Part shown: positions 61,076 through 64,000 of the stretch, piece by piece | How positions within the stretch are numbered: the first letter of the stretch is position 1 | Layout: each line of letters starts with the position of its first letter | Program-made: the position numbers and the translations under genes | The notes under the pieces: generated by a model | What the model saw: only the letters and a program-made list of their open reading frames with translations | The model's database searches: none | Told to the model about the DNA's origin: nothing | DNA from: an uncultured Paracoccaceae bacterium | GTDB lineage: Bacteria > Pseudomonadota > Alphaproteobacteria > Rhodobacterales > Rhodobacteraceae | Length of the DNA: 64,000 nucleotides | Reading direction: 5' to 3' | Assembly (NCBI GenBank): GCA_947500825.1 | Contig: CANMTR010000012.1 | Location: 31,638 to 95,637 of the forward strand

Positions 61076-61375
61076 CACCCCCTCGAAGAGCGCCTCGAAC
61101 TGGGCCCACGACAGCCGCATCACCCCGTCCTGAACCTTCGGCCACGTGAAGCTGCCGGTCTCCACGCGTTTACAGGTCAGAACGAGGCCGGTCCCATCCC
61201 ACACCAGCACCTTGATCCGGTTGCCGCGCTTGAAGCGGAACACCACCGTCAGCCCGGAATGGGGGTCGAGGCCCAGCTCGTTCTGGACCGCCGCGGCCAG
61301 ACCGTCGTGCCCTTGGCGGAAGTCGACCGGGCGCATGGCGATCACGATCGGCAGGCGTTGCCCCGGCAGGATCAC
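61076..61375 (-). pseudogene. IS66 TnpB (Orf2), C-terminus altered
   Basis: About 100 residues match the family: RPVDFRQGHDGLAAAVQNEL, DPHSGLTVVFRFKRGNRIKV, LVWDGTGLVLTCKRVETGSF and TWPKVQDGVMRLSWAQFEAL. Past LFEGV the reading frame no longer resembles IS66; a one-base shift would give VDFHIAELQARAAVLNGC and a stop after IAEPAR. The frame is otherwise open far into the DUF2793 region, so the product, if made, has a non-native tail. It starts at a GTG overlapping the tnpA stop. Confidence 0.75.
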
Positions 61376-61812
61376 GGCCGACGCTCGCGCAGCGCCGACG
61401 CGATCTCGGCGATCCGTGCCGCCGGCGTCGAGGACCCCAGCCAGATCACCACGCCACCGCCAGCCTCGATCTCGATCAGATCGGGGGCCATTGAACCCGG
61501 GCCGGTAGTCGAGGCCGACGCAGGCTGCGGCGGCTCAGGATCTTCCAGCCTCAGCTGTACGAACATTGGCGAAGCCGGGGACCGAGCCGGACCGAGTTTG
61601 CCTTCACGGTACAGACTTCGCCAGGTCGTCACCTGGGAGGGCATCAGCCGATGCCGCCGCGCCACCTCGCTGACCATCGTCTCGGGCGCGTGGCTCTCGG
61701 CCACGATCCGCACTTCAATACTCGTAGGCCACGCCCGACGGCCGGCCCCGCGATCCTCGAGGACCTCGTAGCGTCCCGCAAACCCATCCGGCATCGCAAT
61801 CTCCAATTCCAC
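61372..61812 (-). CDS. tnpA: IS66 TnpA (Orf1), HTH protein
   Basis: A 146-residue helix-turn-helix accessory protein. GRRAWPTSIEVRIVAESHAP, then VSEVARRHRLMPSQVTTWRS and LYREGKLGP form the N-terminal HTH typical of IS66 OrfA; the C-terminal IEIEAGGGVVIWLGSSTPAARIAEIASALR is the family's end domain. The start is GTG at 61812 or ATG 18 bases on. It appears intact even though the element is not. Confidence 0.85.
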   Translation of the reverse strand: MELEIAMPDGFAGRYEVLEDRGAGRRAWPTSIEVRIVAESHAPETMVSEVARRHRLMPSQVTTWRSLYREGKLGPARSPASPMFVQLRLEDPEPPQPASASTTGPGSMAPDLIEIEAGGGVVIWLGSSTPAARIAEIASALRERRP

Positions 61813-62061
61813 GCCGCAGGAGTAGGACGGACAGCGCGCAAGGGACGAGATCAGAAAAGAATGGGGCGTAGGCCGCGCTCACGATCAAACTCACACTAGG
61901 CGGGACGAAGCTGGCATCTTTCTGCAATGCCGGAATGACCATGCTCGGAGGTCTCGGTGTTCAGCTTGCACCGTCGGGGAATAGCGAGCATGGCCGCCGG
62001 TGCTGCCAAGTACCAGTCGGCACCTTCGGCGAAAGCGACACCGCGCGAGCACGTTCGCCGC
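61813..62061. other. Spacer between IS66 remnant and EamA gene
   Basis: Likely holds the IS66 outer end and the EamA promoter. Several short reading frames cross it but none shows a recognisable product. If the EamA gene starts further upstream (61957 or 61990), part of this is coding. Confidence 0.4.
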
Positions 62062-63021
62062 ATGTCGACGTTCCGTGCGGGACCGCTTTCCGGCAAGAAC
62101 GACGTGCCATCTGCTCACCTGAAGGACGTCGCCTTGACCTCGATTGCCGCCGAACATCGCGAAAACCTGCTTGGTGGAAGCTTCATGATTGGAGCCATGG
62201 CCGCCTTCGCCGCCGAAGACGCGCTGCTCAAGGCAGCCTCTCAGACACTGCCGACCGGCCAGATCCTGATCTGGTTCGGCCTCGGCGGTACGCTCCTTTT
62301 CGCCGTGCTCGCCAGGGCCGATGGGCAGCCGCTGTTCAGTTCCGCCGTGGTTTCACGCCCGATGCTGGTCCGTGTCGTGTTCGAAATCGCGGGCCGGCTG
62401 TTCTACGTGCTCGCCTTGGCGCTGATCCCCCTTTCGACTGCGACCGTCATCCTGCAGGCCACACCGCTCGTCGTCGTGGCCGGGGCGGCGGTCGTTTTCG
62501 GCGAAAGGGTCGGCTGGCGCAGGTGGGGGGCCGTTCTGCTCGGCATGATCGGGGTTCTGGTGATCGTGCAGCCGGGAACGGAGGCGTTCTCCCTCCTATC
62601 CCTCCTGGCAATCCTGGGTATGATCGGGTTCGCCGGACGGGATCTTGCGAGCCGTGCGGCGCCCCGGTCGCTCGCCACGTCGATCCTCGGGCTTTACGGG
62701 TTTCTCGCCGTTTTCGTGGCGGGCGCGCTCTTCTGCCTCTGGCAGCGCGCACCGTTCGTCGCCCCCGGTCGCGACGCCGCGCTCTTCCTCGCGGCTGCCG
62801 TACCTGTAGGCGTCTGTGCCTATGCCCTCCTCATGCGGGCGATGCGGACCGGTGACGTATCCGCCGTCACGCCCCTTCGCTACACGCGGCTCATCTTTGG
62901 CATCGTGCTCGGGATCGCTCTCTTCGGCGAACGACTGAGCGCCCCCATGATCGTCGGCTCGGCCTTCATCATCTTGTCGGGTCTTTTCATCATCTGGCGC
63001 CGGAGAAGAGCCGAACCCTAG
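62062..63021 (+). CDS. EamA/DMT-superfamily transporter
   Basis: An inner-membrane drug/metabolite exporter of up to 319 residues with about ten hydrophobic segments in two EamA repeats: GGSFMIGAMAAFAAEDALLK at the start of the first, STATVILQATPLVVVAGAAVVFGERVGWRRWGAVLLGMIGVLVIV closing it, and TPLRYTRLIFGIVLGIALFGERLSAPMIVGSAFIILSG closing the second. The start is uncertain: no good SD, and ATGs exist at 61957, 61990 and 62062; the last gives an N-tail of about 40 residues. It lies between two broken IS elements and may have come with them. Substrate unknown. Confidence 0.85.
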   Translation: MSTFRAGPLSGKNDVPSAHLKDVALTSIAAEHRENLLGGSFMIGAMAAFAAEDALLKAASQTLPTGQILIWFGLGGTLLFAVLARADGQPLFSSAVVSRPMLVRVVFEIAGRLFYVLALALIPLSTATVILQATPLVVVAGAAVVFGERVGWRRWGAVLLGMIGVLVIVQPGTEAFSLLSLLAILGMIGFAGRDLASRAAPRSLATSILGLYGFLAVFVAGALFCLWQRAPFVAPGRDAALFLAAAVPVGVCAYALLMRAMRTGDVSAVTPLRYTRLIFGIVLGIALFGERLSAPMIVGSAFIILSGLFIIWRRRRAEP

Positions 63022-63040
63022 GCCCCGGACTCATCGACCG

Positions 63041-63782
63041 TCAAAGCCGGAAGATCACGGTTACGGCGAAGGGGGCGACGGGAGGCCGACGTCGGAGAGG
63101 AAGACCTTCGGGCACCTGTCGTAACGGGTGGCGACACGCCGCCAATCCTTGAGACGACCGACCATGACCTCGACGCGGTTGCGGCGCTTTTAGACGCTTG
63201 TCGTATTGCACCGGCTTGTCACGCCGACTTCCGGCGCGAGATGCAAGCTCGTATCCCTTCGTCCTGCACCGCCTCCGGAACAAGTCGGCGTCGCAACCAC
63301 GGTCGGCGATCAGCCACTCGGCCATCGGAAGGCTGCTCGTCATCGCGGGTGCGCCGGTGTCGTCGCTGACCTGGCCGGCCCTTATGAAGAAGCGGATGGG
63401 TCGGCCTTGGGCGTCGGTGACGGCGTGACGCTTGGGGTTCATCCCGCCCCTGGTGCGCCCGATCAGCTGTCCCCGCCCCCTTCATCACACACGGGCTCTA
63501 GGCCGTGCGGTGCGCCTTCAGGTAGGTCGCGACCGCCATGATCGTTCTCCGCCGCCAGCCCCTGCATCCTCCGCGCGTAGACGCCGCTCCGCTTCCATCT
63601 CAATTGGATAGAGCCCTGTGCAGCCCTATGCCTCCGGTGCGTCGCTCCACCGCGCCATTGCGATTTAGGAAGATGATCCCGCTCGGAACGCGTCGATCAT
63701 CGACCCGCGGCTTGCCATGGCTCCTCGGAAGGAAAGGCCGAAGCCGGGCCATCTGCTCGTCGGTCAGCCAGAGATTGCCCAT
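63041..63782 (-). pseudogene. Decayed IS5-family transposase
   Basis: The N-terminus is intact (MGNLWLTDEQMARLRPFLPR, VDDRRVPSGIIFLNRNG), then frameshifts and small deletions follow. The middle survives only as YLKAHRTA in another frame, and the C-terminal part reads GGMNPKRHAVTDAQGRPIRF, ADRGCDADLFRRRC and ends AVTVIFRL. The catalytic DDE order (D in the YLKAHRTA region, D in ADRGCD, E lost) is broken, so it is inactive. At least three frame changes are needed to rebuild it. Confidence 0.8.
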
Positions 63783-63926
63783 GAAGCCCCCGTGAGGTCG
63801 GGAGCATGAAGCATCCGGACGGCCCGGCCTCAGGCCGATCAATGGGTCCCGAGCCCAGGAAACGCCCGGAACCTGGTCCGACAAACCGAACTACCTCTTC
63901 GCCTGGGAGCAAGATGCGGGAAGCTA

Positions 63927-64000
63927 GGCCGTGTTGACAAAAGGGATTCACGTCAGGCGGGAGGCGTGATTCAAGCTGGTATCTGCGATGGAGACCAGCT
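63927..64000 (+). mobile_element. Probable left end and leader of another IS5-family element (truncated by window)
   Basis: From about 63927 the sequence runs GGCCGTGTTGACAAAAGGGA and ends GCGATGGAGACCAGCT at the window edge. From memory, closely similar left ends and leaders precede IS5-family transposase ATGs in Paracoccus and Roseobacter elements. The transposase gene itself would begin just past the window. This is recognition, not a database match. Confidence 0.5.

Larger units (their letters stand above)
61076..61812 (-). mobile_element. IS66-family remnant (tnpA and tnpB only)
   Basis: The two small accessory genes of an IS66 element are present in the normal order and overlap, but the large DDE transposase gene (tnpC) is missing, and tnpB is cut or altered at its C-terminus. 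No matching terminal inverted repeats were found by eye. Confidence 0.75.

Overview
The window is high-GC (about 70% by eye), densely coded DNA typical of an alphaproteobacterial chromosome, most likely Rhodobacteraceae (Roseobacter/Paracoccus-like). The family-level signs are a VPLPA-type C-terminal sorting signal, a CtaA of alphaproteobacterial form, ThyX, a bacterial ALDH16 beside deoC, a urease operon interleaved with small genes, DUF1127 and DUF2793 proteins, and frequent 4-base ATGA/GTGA gene overlaps. No rRNA, tRNA or CRISPR array was seen.

Layout. 1-13.3 kb: housekeeping genes. These are the N-terminal part of homoserine dehydrogenase, a small lipoprotein, a divergent ThiE-like protein, TrmJ, CtaA, an M32 carboxypeptidase, a CorC/HlyC-type membrane protein, XerD with an exported partner and a 44-residue membrane peptide, aroK-aroB, an extensin-like exported protein and hisC. 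13.4-17.3 kb: glycerol use (glpK, an exported protein, glpD). 17.3-18.3 kb: a single VPLPA-CTERM surface protein behind a repeat-bearing upstream region and ahead of a strong terminator. 18.3-21.9 kb: a complete YnjBCD-type ABC importer. 22-28.8 kb: one-carbon metabolism, with a 2-hydroxyacid dehydrogenase opposite folD and a two-gene NAD-dependent formate dehydrogenase (FdsG-FdsB fusion plus catalytic subunit). 28.8-32.0 kb: matB, a class II aldolase, lrgA and lrgB; matB to lrgA are joined by 4-base overlaps.

32.1-38.0 kb: the urease locus ureD-A-x-B-y-C-z-E-F-G, where x is a 50-residue His-containing membrane peptide, y a phasin-like 96-residue protein and z a DUF1127 protein. 38.1-41.4 kb: deoC and a two-domain ALDH16, which together can take deoxyribose-5-phosphate through acetaldehyde to acetate. 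41.4-53.4 kb: an AbrB-type membrane protein, a GH13 alpha-glucosidase, recJ, a Kef-type K+/H+ antiporter, a large one-TM protein with a PilP-like C-terminus, a SIMPL protein, metY, glyoxalase I and thyX.

53.4-64 kb: an accessory region, more AT-rich and looser in organisation. It has a decayed VOC gene, an exported alpha/beta hydrolase, a large KpsC-like capsule Kdo transferase followed by a sulfotransferase, a DUF2793 protein, an IS66 remnant lacking the large transposase gene, an EamA transporter, a badly decayed IS5-family transposase and what looks like the left end of another IS5-family element running off the window. The surface-polysaccharide pair (KpsC-like plus sulfotransferase) and the interleaved urease operon are the most interesting parts. 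Nothing here can be declared a wholly new system from sequence alone.
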